A DNA stretch of 36,959 nt, from assembly GCA_947441055.1 (NCBI GenBank), contig CANETC010000010.1, positions 1-36,959 on the forward strand, written 5' to 3'. Both the position numbers and the translations under genes were made by a program. The notes under the pieces were generated by a model. That model saw only the letters and a list, made by a program, of their open reading frames with translations. It did not search any database and was not told the DNA's origin. The DNA is from Cytophagaceae bacterium (GTDB taxonomy: Bacteria; Bacteroidota; Bacteroidia; Cytophagales; Flexibacteraceae). Below, in pieces: positions 8,238-16,172 of the stretch (position 1 is its first letter; every line of letters begins with the position of its first letter).

Positions 8238-11200
8238 GCGTTTGTTTGCTTTGGTTCCAAAACTGGATGCGGCAGAAAAACTTTGAAGGAACTTCCCTCA
8301 TTGAAAACGGAATCTACTTCAATTTGACCGTTCAGTTTTTCAACCACCTGCTTGGTGATGTAAAGACCAAGACCAGACCCGTAAGAATCCTCTGAAGCCC
8401 GGAAAAACATCTCAAAAATCCGGCCTAGGTATTCGGTATTAATCCCTTTTCCATTGTCGGCGACTTCAATGTTCACCCCTTCCTCATTCGTTTCAATCTT
8501 CACAAGAACAAAGGCATCTGCACCGGGACGATGGTATTTGATCGAATTTGAAATCAGGTTTTGAAACAGAATCGACATTCGGCTGTTGTCACTCAAAAAG
8601 GGCATCGAATCCTCGATTTCAACTTTGATTTCAACCCGGTCCGCATTTTCCATGAATTTCAGATTGTCCAAACATTCCTCAATTACTTCCCGGAAATCAA
8701 TTTGCTCCTTCTCCACTTCCATCCGGGTATTTCGGCTGAAATTGGTCAAGTCAAGAATGAAAGAGTCGAGCTTGTTGATGCTCTTTTCTGCAAGGTTGAT
8801 GTAGGCTGCTTTTTGAGTTTCAGCAGATTCCATTCTTATGAGGTTGAGTAGTCCAAGAACAGACCTCAGGGGCGCACGAAGGTCATGCGAAGCGCGGTAC
8901 ACAAAACTATCCAGTTCGAAATTGGTTTGTTTGAGTTTGATTTCTGCATCTTTTCGCTGGGTAATATCCCTGGAGTTTACCACCACACCCTGAACCGAAT
9001 TGTCGTCGAGCAGGTTGTTCATGACCGATTCTATGTATCGGATTTTACCCGAACCGTCCTTGATTTGATATTCAACGGTATAATCAATTTCTTTCTTGAG
9101 AATCGCTTTTTGAAAGGTTTCCTGGTAATTTTCGTAATCACTTTCTAATACAAGTTCTGACAAAGAATTTCCAATCAGGTCTTTTCCTGGATAACCGAGC
9201 ATCCTTTCAGTTGATTCTGATGTATAATTAATTCGACCATCTCGGTCCAGCAAGGTCACAATATCAGAAGAGTTCTGAACCAGTGAACGGAACCTTGCCT
9301 CGGATGAAGCGAGTTCCAGTTCAGCCTGTTTCCGCTCTGAAATATCAAGCGCGGTGAAACAGATGGAGGTCATTTTGTTTTCCTGGTCATAAACCGGCAG
9401 AAAGTTTATTTCAAGCCAAATCGGGCCAGTTGGGATGTCTTCAATATACTCTTCATATTTAACATACTCACCACCCGAAGCCATGGCAGAAACTTCAACA
9501 TACTGTGCAATTTTATCTTGTCCCCAATAGTCGGTTAGCGGCTCGCCAGCAACCAGTTTTTTGCCTGTGAGGTTGTCAATAAACTCAATGGCTTCCTTGT
9601 TGAAAGTTAAAATTCTGAATTCCAGGTCTAAAAGGATAAAGGTCTGGATGGTATTGTCGAAAATGGCCTTTAGGTAGTTCTCCGAAGTGCGAAGCGCCTT
9701 TTCCACTATCTTCTTTTGAGAAATATCACGGAATACATGAATCCTTCCAATGATGGCACCAATCGAGTCCTTCAGGTTTACTACACTTAGCTCTGCAATG
9801 CCGGTTTCGCCTCCTTTTTTCTGGAAATCAACTTCCGAAGTAAATTTGGCATCGTCTTCTTCTTGTGTATCAAAAGAATGATTGATCGCTTCTTCAATGC
9901 GCCATGGGTATTCGAAAATGGGCGTTTCAGAAACTTTCTTTCCCAAAATTTCTCCTTTTCTGAACCGGAAAAGGCGTTCTGCAGATGGACTCCATTCTGA
10001 AATCCGGTTTTCCTGGTCTGTAAGAACAATGGCATCCGAAATGTTCTCAAATGCCAAGGAGTGTTTGGTGAGTGTGTGGTAATTCTGTTCCCTTTCCACG
10101 GCGATGCCCGTGAGTTTGCACGCCATGCTTACCAACATGGTTTCTGCATGCGTGGGCTTATGCTGGGATTTGTGGAAGAGTGTTACAACTGCGAGAAGCT
10201 CATCATTTTGCCCCAAAACCGGGACACTCCAGCTGGACAGAATTCCAACCTGTTCCGCATCCACCAGTTTTTCTTTCCAGCTCGGATCGGTATTCAAATC
10301 TTGTGCAACTACCATGTCTTTTATGTCAGCTGCTGTTCCAATGGTGGTGCTGTTTTTACCTGGCGTTATTTTCTGAAAAGAGGCTGCAAAATTGAGCGGA
10401 AGCCTCGGGCCGCAGGCAAAAAAGAGTTGTTTACTTGCTTCTTCGTAAAGGTGGATTGCCGCCAGGGCTTCCGGCATAAACTGGTGGAGTTTTGCACAAA
10501 TTCGCTCCAGCACAATCGGAAGATTTTCTCCTTTTGCGATGAGCTCCATAATATCCTTTTGGTGGTTTATGATTCGCTCAGATTGCTTTTGCTGGGTAAT
10601 GTCGGTTGCATAAATGTTGATGTAATCGCCTTTCACCACATAAACAAACAAGAGCAGGAAATACCGATTACGAATATTGAGGCTGAGATTCAGTGTATTT
10701 TCAACCGGACTCAACCTGCTTAAGCGCTCTTTGATGTTGTTTGGAATGGAGTTGCCGTATTTTACTTTCCATTCATTGAGAAAAATGCTTGCCGCTTTGT
10801 TGGCATAAATAATTTCACCTCCGGTGGAAATCCGCAAAGTTGGGTGCGGTGCTTCTGCCGGGAATTTTGCCAGATTCTCAATCTGACGCTGGTCTTGTAC
10901 CGATTTGGTGATGTCCCGCATCACAGCAAGGTGACTTCCCGGAAGGTAGTTTGCCTTGGCATGATATTCTACATATTTGATGCTCAGGAAGCGGTCGATA
11001 AATTTATAACGGCCTTTGATTTCGCCTTCTGTCAGGAAGTTTTTCAAGTTGGACTGAAGCAGCATTCGCTCTTTGGGCTGTACAAACCTCGAGATATTTT
11101 GTTCTCTGAAATTTGGGCCTTCGATCGAAAAAAGTTCACATGCCACAGGATTGGCGTCTTTTATTTGACCATCGTTGTCGAAAATAACGATGGCATCCAT

Positions 11201-11638
11201 GGACTGCTCAAAAAGACTCCTGTAACGCGTTTCGCTGGCTTTTACCTGTTTTTCAAATGAGAATTTCTGAAGTACCGTTCGGATGGTAAGGTCCAGATCT
11301 CTTTCCTGAAAGGGCTTGAGCAGGTACCCGAAAGGATCCGATAATTTGGCCCGTTCGAAGGTTCTTTCATCGGCATAGGCTGTGAGGTAAATGACCGGCA
11401 CATCCATTTGCTGGTGGATGAGTTCAGCAGTTTCGATGCCGTCTATGTCCCCATCAATCATGATGTCCATGAGAATCAGGTCGATAGGTCCATTTTTGGT
11501 GGCAGCAATGGCATCTCTTCCGCTCGAGACGCTGGCAGCTACCTCATAATTCATATTGAGAAGCCTTAATTCCAGATCCTTTGCTATGATTTTCTCATCT
11601 TCAACAATCAGGATTCGGTGCTTTTTAACCTCAGTCAT
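8234..11638 (-). CDS. Large hybrid sensor kinase: N-terminal REC, multiple PAS, GAF, C-terminal HisKA/HATPase
   Basis: REC 'RILIVEDEKIIAKDLELRL...LILMDIMIDGDIDGIETAELIHQ...LTAYAD...LLKPF'; repeated PAS starts 'RYRSLFEQSMDAIVIFD', 'AFENISDAIVLTD', 'RFRSLVQNSSDIVTLLD'; 'ASHDLRAPLRSVLGLL'; 'SGLGLYITKQVVEKLNG'. Start set at M of MTEVKKHRILIVEDE rather than 11680. Confidence 0.9.
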   Translation of the reverse strand: MTEVKKHRILIVEDEKIIAKDLELRLLNMNYEVAASVSSGRDAIAATKNGPIDLILMDIMIDGDIDGIETAELIHQQMDVPVIYLTAYADERTFERAKLSDPFGYLLKPFQERDLDLTIRTVLQKFSFEKQVKASETRYRSLFEQSMDAIVIFDNDGQIKDANPVACELFSIEGPNFREQNISRFVQPKERMLLQSNLKNFLTEGEIKGRYKFIDRFLSIKYVEYHAKANYLPGSHLAVMRDITKSVQDQRQIENLAKFPAEAPHPTLRISTGGEIIYANKAASIFLNEWKVKYGNSIPNNIKERLSRLSPVENTLNLSLNIRNRYFLLLFVYVVKGDYINIYATDITQQKQSERIINHQKDIMELIAKGENLPIVLERICAKLHQFMPEALAAIHLYEEASKQLFFACGPRLPLNFAASFQKITPGKNSTTIGTAADIKDMVVAQDLNTDPSWKEKLVDAEQVGILSSWSVPVLGQNDELLAVVTLFHKSQHKPTHAETMLVSMACKLTGIAVEREQNYHTLTKHSLAFENISDAIVLTDQENRISEWSPSAERLFRFRKGEILGKKVSETPIFEYPWRIEEAINHSFDTQEEDDAKFTSEVDFQKKGGETGIAELSVVNLKDSIGAIIGRIHVFRDISQKKIVEKALRTSENYLKAIFDNTIQTFILLDLEFRILTFNKEAIEFIDNLTGKKLVAGEPLTDYWGQDKIAQYVEVSAMASGGEYVKYEEYIEDIPTGPIWLEINFLPVYDQENKMTSICFTALDISERKQAELELASSEARFRSLVQNSSDIVTLLDRDGRINYTSESTERMLGYPGKDLIGNSLSELVLESDYENYQETFQKAILKKEIDYTVEYQIKDGSGKIRYIESVMNNLLDDNSVQGVVVNSRDITQRKDAEIKLKQTNFELDSFVYRASHDLRAPLRSVLGLLNLIRMESAETQKAAYINLAEKSINKLDSFILDLTNFSRNTRMEVEKEQIDFREVIEECLDNLKFMENADRVEIKVEIEDSMPFLSDNSRMSILFQNLISNSIKYHRPGADAFVLVKIETNEEGVNIEVADNGKGINTEYLGRIFEMFFRASEDSYGSGLGLYITKQVVEKLNGQIEVDSVFNEGSSFKVFLPHPVLEPKQTNA

Positions 11639-11760
11639 TTTTGATTCCCTTTTAATGGTCGGGCAAAGCCGATGCGGCATTTGGTATCCAATGCCAAAGT
11701 AAGGGCAATCAATCCATCAAAATGCTTGAATTTGAGGTGATTTCTGTATGTGGGATTGGC

Positions 11761-12405
11761 TTAATTCATTGGAATATGAACAATCCGCTTGGTCTCAAAA
11801 AAGGACTCCTGGATATAATCCTTCAGAAAGAAGGACTTGGGTCCAAGCTTGCCTACAACCTTAAGTTCTTCTTCTAAATCGCCTCCTTTCCACATGAGCA
11901 ATCCATTTCTAAGTTCATGTGCAAAGTGTTTTACAAATTTACCTTTGCTCCAGCGGACAAGTTCTTCTGCCGGCGCCACCGCGCGGGTGATTACAAAATC
12001 AAAAGGACCTTCAACATTTTCAGCCCTGGCATTGATGGCTTTCACATTTTTAAGGTTTAGCCTCTCAGCCAAATCTTCTACAACCTTAATTTTCTTACCA
12101 ATGGAGTCTACCAGAGTGAAATTGGATTCCGGAAACCAAATGGCGAGTGGAAGACCGGGAAATCCACCTCCGGTTCCCAAATCCATGATTTCTGTCATGG
12201 GCTTAAACTTAAAAAACAAGGCCAGCGAAAGGGAATGGAGAATATGTCTTTCGTAAAGATTCTCAAGGTCGCTGCGGGAAACCAGGTTTACCTTTTCATT
12301 CCATTCTACATAGCCTTCCCAAAGTTTTTCGATAAGGGCGAGTTTTTCGGATTCAGCGTCCGGAAAATATTTCTGGATGAGTTCTGTGTTTTTCATTTTG
12401 ATCAA
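11761..12405 (-). CDS. rsmG: 16S rRNA (guanine527-N7)-methyltransferase RsmG
   Basis: 'WNEKVNLVSRSDLENLYERHILHSLSLA', 'IMDLGTGGGFPGLPLAIWFPES', 'INARAENVEGPFDFVITRAVAP'; true start may be 12396. Confidence 0.93.
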   Translation of the reverse strand: MIKMKNTELIQKYFPDAESEKLALIEKLWEGYVEWNEKVNLVSRSDLENLYERHILHSLSLALFFKFKPMTEIMDLGTGGGFPGLPLAIWFPESNFTLVDSIGKKIKVVEDLAERLNLKNVKAINARAENVEGPFDFVITRAVAPAEELVRWSKGKFVKHFAHELRNGLLMWKGGDLEEELKVVGKLGPKSFFLKDYIQESFFETKRIVHIPMN

Positions 12406-13731
12406 TTAGCCTGCAATGGATTTTGCAATGGCTTTCGCCGCTTTTTTTCCGTTTGCTACGGCATTCACTACTTCTTGTCCACCACTTACAGCGTCACCTG
12501 CAGCATAATATTTTGGATTGCCGGTTTGAAAGGAATCTGAATCTGCGATGATGTTTCCTTTTGAATCCAGTTGTACACCTGAAATCAGGGCGAGAAATTC
12601 TCTTTGCTTCGATTGTCCTGTGGCTTTTATCACCAAATCAGCTGGCACGATAAATTCAGAGCCGGCAATCGATTCCAGTTTTCCGTTTGATTCTCTCGTA
12701 CGCACAAATTCTACGCCTTCAACCTTATCATTTCCGATAATCCGAAGCGGTGCAGCATTGAAAAGCGCTTTTACGCCCACCGATTTGGCGAGTTCATACT
12801 CAAAGTGGTAAGCGCCCATGGCCTCCTTTTCCCGACGGTATGCCAATGTAACATCAGCGGCGCCCATGCGGGCAGATTCTGAGGCAGCATCCATGGCGGT
12901 GTTTCCTGCACCAAGCACAATGACCTGGGCCGGAACTTTTTCATTTGCCTTGTTCATGCGCAGTTTTTCCACGAATTCAACCGCGCCTTCAACACCTTGT
13001 AATTCTTCTCCAGCAATGCCAAGGCTGGAAGTCCGCCCAAGTCCAATGCCAATAAAAATGGCATCATACTCTTTTTCTAATTGTTCGATGTCCTGAGAGG
13101 ATTGAATCGGATGATTGTATTGGATTTTGAATCCGAATTGTTTTTGGAGGTATTCAACTTCCGCCAGGGCTTCTTCATTTGTAATTTTATAGGGCGCAAC
13201 ACCATAAACAGTGAGGCCGCTACCAAGTGCCTTGGCTTCGAAAATGTCTACATCGAGGCCTAAACTGCGAAGTTCGCAGGCGCAAGAAATTCCTGCAGGA
13301 CCAGCACCTACGATGGCCACCTTGCCAGCAGTTTTGCCTGAAAGATTCGCAATCGGCATGCTTTCGCGTATGGCTTTTTCGGTGGCAAATGATTGAAGAC
13401 GGCCAATTTCTATCGCCGGAACGCCCTGGTGGTTGTACACGCAGGAGCCTTCGCAAAGGACTTCGGTCGGGCAAACTTTTCCACAGGCATGTCCAAAATA
13501 ATTTGATTCATAAATAGTGCGAGCGGCACCATTTACATTTCCAGAATTGATTTGCTTGATGAAAAGCGGAATATCGATTCCTGTCGGACAAGCAGTGACG
13601 CAAGGGGCATCATAGCAAAAAAGACAACGGGAACTTTCGAAATGCGCCTGATTGGCCGTCATCAGAGGTTTTATCTGGGCAAAGTTCTTATCGAAATCTG
13701 CTTCTGTGGCTGGAGTTTTAAATTCAGACAT
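12406..13731 (-). CDS. NAD(P)-dependent FAD/Fe-S oxidoreductase, GltD/PreT-like (dihydropyrimidine dehydrogenase subunit A-like)
   Basis: N-terminal Cys-rich 'CLFCYDAPCVTACPTGIDIPLFIKQI', 'ACGKVCPTEVLCEGSC', dinucleotide fold 'VAIVGAGPAGISCACEL', 'VIVLGAGNTAMDAASESARMGA', 'YAAGDAVSGGQEVVNAVANGKKAAKAI'. Confidence 0.85.
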   Translation of the reverse strand: MSEFKTPATEADFDKNFAQIKPLMTANQAHFESSRCLFCYDAPCVTACPTGIDIPLFIKQINSGNVNGAARTIYESNYFGHACGKVCPTEVLCEGSCVYNHQGVPAIEIGRLQSFATEKAIRESMPIANLSGKTAGKVAIVGAGPAGISCACELRSLGLDVDIFEAKALGSGLTVYGVAPYKITNEEALAEVEYLQKQFGFKIQYNHPIQSSQDIEQLEKEYDAIFIGIGLGRTSSLGIAGEELQGVEGAVEFVEKLRMNKANEKVPAQVIVLGAGNTAMDAASESARMGAADVTLAYRREKEAMGAYHFEYELAKSVGVKALFNAAPLRIIGNDKVEGVEFVRTRESNGKLESIAGSEFIVPADLVIKATGQSKQREFLALISGVQLDSKGNIIADSDSFQTGNPKYYAAGDAVSGGQEVVNAVANGKKAAKAIAKSIAG

Positions 13732-13957
13732 GTTTCTAACAATTCTAAATCCTGAAAATTTACAGGCGGTTTATGGGTGTTGTTTTCCTTCGGTAAAATC
13801 AACTGCTTATCTGCAATATTACCAAACACTTTCCCAAAACCAAGGTGGCATTGTTGTTTAGCGCTTATTTCAATACTTGGTCGCAACAGGATTGTATTTT
13901 TTTGAACTAATTTGCAGCCAATCAACAATTGCACTTCAAAACACCAATTATTTGAAA

Positions 13958-15589
13958 ATGGCCCAGATTAAGGAGGAAAAACCTGTAATTACCCTTGAGT
14001 CTCTTAACCAGGAACTCATCAGTAAGCGAGCTGAAACGAAGCTAGGCGGTGGCGCCAAGCGAATTGAAGCACACAAGAAAAAGGGCAAACTGACTGCAAG
14101 AGAAAGAATTGGTCTTTTGGTTGACAAGGATTCCAGCTTTATGGAACTCGGTCTTTTTACCGGAGATGGTATGTACGAAGAGGAGGGAGGATGCCCTTCC
14201 GGTGGTACAGTTGCCGGCATCGGATATGTGTGCGGTCGCATGTGTGTGATTGTGGCGAATGATGCCACCGTGAAAGCAGGCGCCTGGTTTCCAATCACAG
14301 CCAAGAAAAATCTGAGGGCACAGGAAGTTTCCATCGAAAACAACCTGCCCATTATTTATCTCGTGGATTCTGCCGGAATTTACCTCCCGCTTCAGGCAGA
14401 TGTTTTTGCCGATAAAGAACATTTTGGTCGGGTTTTCAGAAACAATTCCATCATGAGCAGCATGGGCATTGTGCAAATTGCCGCCATCATGGGTTCCTGT
14501 GTTGCAGGTGGCGCGTATCTGCCCATTATGAGCGACGAAGCCATGATTGTGGATGGTACCGGTTCGGTCTTTCTCGCCGGTTCATACCTTGTAAAATCAG
14601 CCATTGGAGAGGATGTGGACAATGAAACCCTCGGAGGTGCTACCACACATTGCGAGATTTCTGGCGTTACGGATTACAAACATCCCAATGACGAAGCCTG
14701 CCTTCAATCCATCCGAAATATTGTAGATAAAATGGGCGCTCGGCCACGTGCAGGATTTAGTCGTGTAGAACCAGTAGCACCGAAAGAATCCTGGGAAACC
14801 TTGCCTTCTGTTTTCTCGGTTGACCGTGCCAAACCGTATGACATGGGCGAAATTTTGAAGCGTTTGTGCGACAATTCTGAATGGGAGGAGTACAAGGAAT
14901 TGTATGGAAAAACACTCGTTTGCGCTTATGCCAGAATCGACGGATGGGCAGTTGGCATTGTGGCCAACCAGCGCAAAATGGTCAAAAGTAAAAAAGGCGA
15001 AATGCAGATGGGTGGTGTAATTTACTCTGATTCAGCGGATAAGGCAGCCCGGTTTATCATGAATTGCAACCAGAAGAGAATTCCGCTTTTGTTTATTCAG
15101 GATGTCTCCGGCTTTATGGTTGGCAGCCGTTCTGAGCATGGTGGTATTATTAAGGATGGCGCCAAACTGGTGAATGTGATGTCCAATTCTGTGGTGCCCA
15201 AGCTCACGCTTTATGTGGGCAATAGTTTTGGTGCTGGCAATTACGCCATGTGTGGCAAAGCGTATGATCCCCGTTTTCTGTTTGCCTGGCCCACTGCACA
15301 AGTGGCTGTAATGAGTGGCGCTGCTGCAGCCAATACCTTGCTTCAGATTGAAAAAGCCACGCTCAATGCAAAGGGAAAAACAATCGATCCCGATACGGAA
15401 AAATCGATGTTTCAAACCATCAAAGCCCGGTACGACAGGCAAACTTCGCCGTATTACGCGGCTGCCCGGCTTTGGATCGATGAACTAATTCTGCCATCGG
15501 AAACCCGCACCATGATTTCGATGGGACTGGAAGCGGCGGATCATGCGCCGGTTACCCGTGCCTTCAATCCGGGTGTTCTGCAGACCTGA
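13958..15589 (+). CDS. Acyl-CoA carboxylase carboxyltransferase subunit (methylcrotonyl-/propionyl-CoA carboxylase beta-like)
   Basis: 'GKLTARERIGLLVDKDSSFMELG', 'VDSAGIYLPLQ', 'MGSCVAGGAYLPIMSDEAMIVDGTGSVFLAGSYLV', 'FIQDVSGFMVGSRSEHGGIIKDGAK'; start trimmed to M of MAQIKEEKP. Confidence 0.9.
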   Translation: MAQIKEEKPVITLESLNQELISKRAETKLGGGAKRIEAHKKKGKLTARERIGLLVDKDSSFMELGLFTGDGMYEEEGGCPSGGTVAGIGYVCGRMCVIVANDATVKAGAWFPITAKKNLRAQEVSIENNLPIIYLVDSAGIYLPLQADVFADKEHFGRVFRNNSIMSSMGIVQIAAIMGSCVAGGAYLPIMSDEAMIVDGTGSVFLAGSYLVKSAIGEDVDNETLGGATTHCEISGVTDYKHPNDEACLQSIRNIVDKMGARPRAGFSRVEPVAPKESWETLPSVFSVDRAKPYDMGEILKRLCDNSEWEEYKELYGKTLVCAYARIDGWAVGIVANQRKMVKSKKGEMQMGGVIYSDSADKAARFIMNCNQKRIPLLFIQDVSGFMVGSRSEHGGIIKDGAKLVNVMSNSVVPKLTLYVGNSFGAGNYAMCGKAYDPRFLFAWPTAQVAVMSGAAAANTLLQIEKATLNAKGKTIDPDTEKSMFQTIKARYDRQTSPYYAAARLWIDELILPSETRTMISMGLEAADHAPVTRAFNPGVLQT

Positions 15590-15647
15590 TTTTGTATTTT
15601 TTTAGAATGTATTAGGGCGGCCAATTCGGGCTGTTCAGGGCTCCGCT

Positions 15648-15700
15648 TTCGCTACGGTGTGCCTTTGGCCCACCAAGGCCCTTTCCATCCCGGCCGCGAG
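15648..15700 (+). repeat. 53-bp direct repeat, copy 1
   Basis: TTCGCTACGGTGTGCCTTTGGCCCACCAAGGCCCTTTCCATCCCGGCCGCGAG. Confidence 0.9.
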
Positions 15701-16039
15701 GGAAAATCAGGGAGAGGACTCCATCCTGTCCAAACAGAGTTTAAATAAGGAGCCTTGAAATATTTTAATCATGGTAATCTACTAAACCAGTTTATGGCGC
15801 AAACGCTCTGCTTGTAATAACAAAAAAACTCCCCGCTACTGATAAAAATGAAAATCCGCGTTGCAGCGAGGCTTTGCCTTGATGAAACATTCGGATTTTC
15901 TTGATTTTTTCGTTCTTTTTGATCAAGCAAAAAGAACATAAACAAAAGTAGGGTTGGCCATTTATTAAGCAGGTACCTGCCAAAAATGCAAACTGTTTTT
16001 TGTTTAAATTCTACTCGGCTTTCCCAGATTTTTTTTGAA

Positions 16040-16092
16040 TTCGCTACAGTGTGCCTTTGGCCCACCAAGGACCTTTCCATCCCGGCCGCGAG
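16040..16092 (+). repeat. 53-bp direct repeat, copy 2
   Basis: TTCGCTACAGTGTGCCTTTGGCCCACCAAGGACCTTTCCATCCCGGCCGCGAG; 2 mismatches to copy 1. Confidence 0.9.
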
Positions 16093-16113
16093 TGAAACCT
16101 GTGGAGAAAGAGG

Positions 16114-16146
16114 CAAAAAAAATGGCGAATTTGATTTCGCCATTTT
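16114..16146 (-). terminator. Rho-independent terminator of gcvP
   Basis: Read on the minus strand: AAAATGGCGA (16146-16137), 8-nt loop, TCGCCATTTT (16128-16119) running into a T tract; lies 27 nt past the gcvP stop. Confidence 0.8.
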
Positions 16147-16172
16147 CTGAAATTTAGTTTTTAATCCGACAA

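Larger units (their letters stand above)
15600..16112. repeat. Composite non-coding element: two 53-bp near-identical direct repeats flanking two inverted-repeat hairpins
   Basis: Copies at 15648-15700 and 16040-16092 differ at 2 of 53 positions; hairpin GAAAATCCG(15850-15858)/CGGATTTTC(15892-15900); hairpin GTTCTTTTTG(15912-15921)/CAAAAAGAAC(15928-15937). Confidence 0.75.

Noticed and set aside
10061-10723. 220-aa plus-strand ORF
   Set aside because: Lies wholly antisense to the well-supported multi-PAS sensor kinase; Cys/Phe-rich composition typical of antisense frames.
10844-11260. 138-aa plus-strand ORF
   Set aside because: Antisense to the PAS region of the sensor kinase.
11676-11695. 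Hairpin GGCATTTGG/CCAATGCC between rsmG and the sensor kinase
   Set aside because: Bulged, short, no T tract and within the kinase leader; too weak to call.
15769-16143. 124-aa minus-strand ORF
   Set aside because: Falls inside the repeat element, spanning its hairpins and copy 2, and overlaps the gcvP terminator; looks like a spurious translation of repeat DNA.
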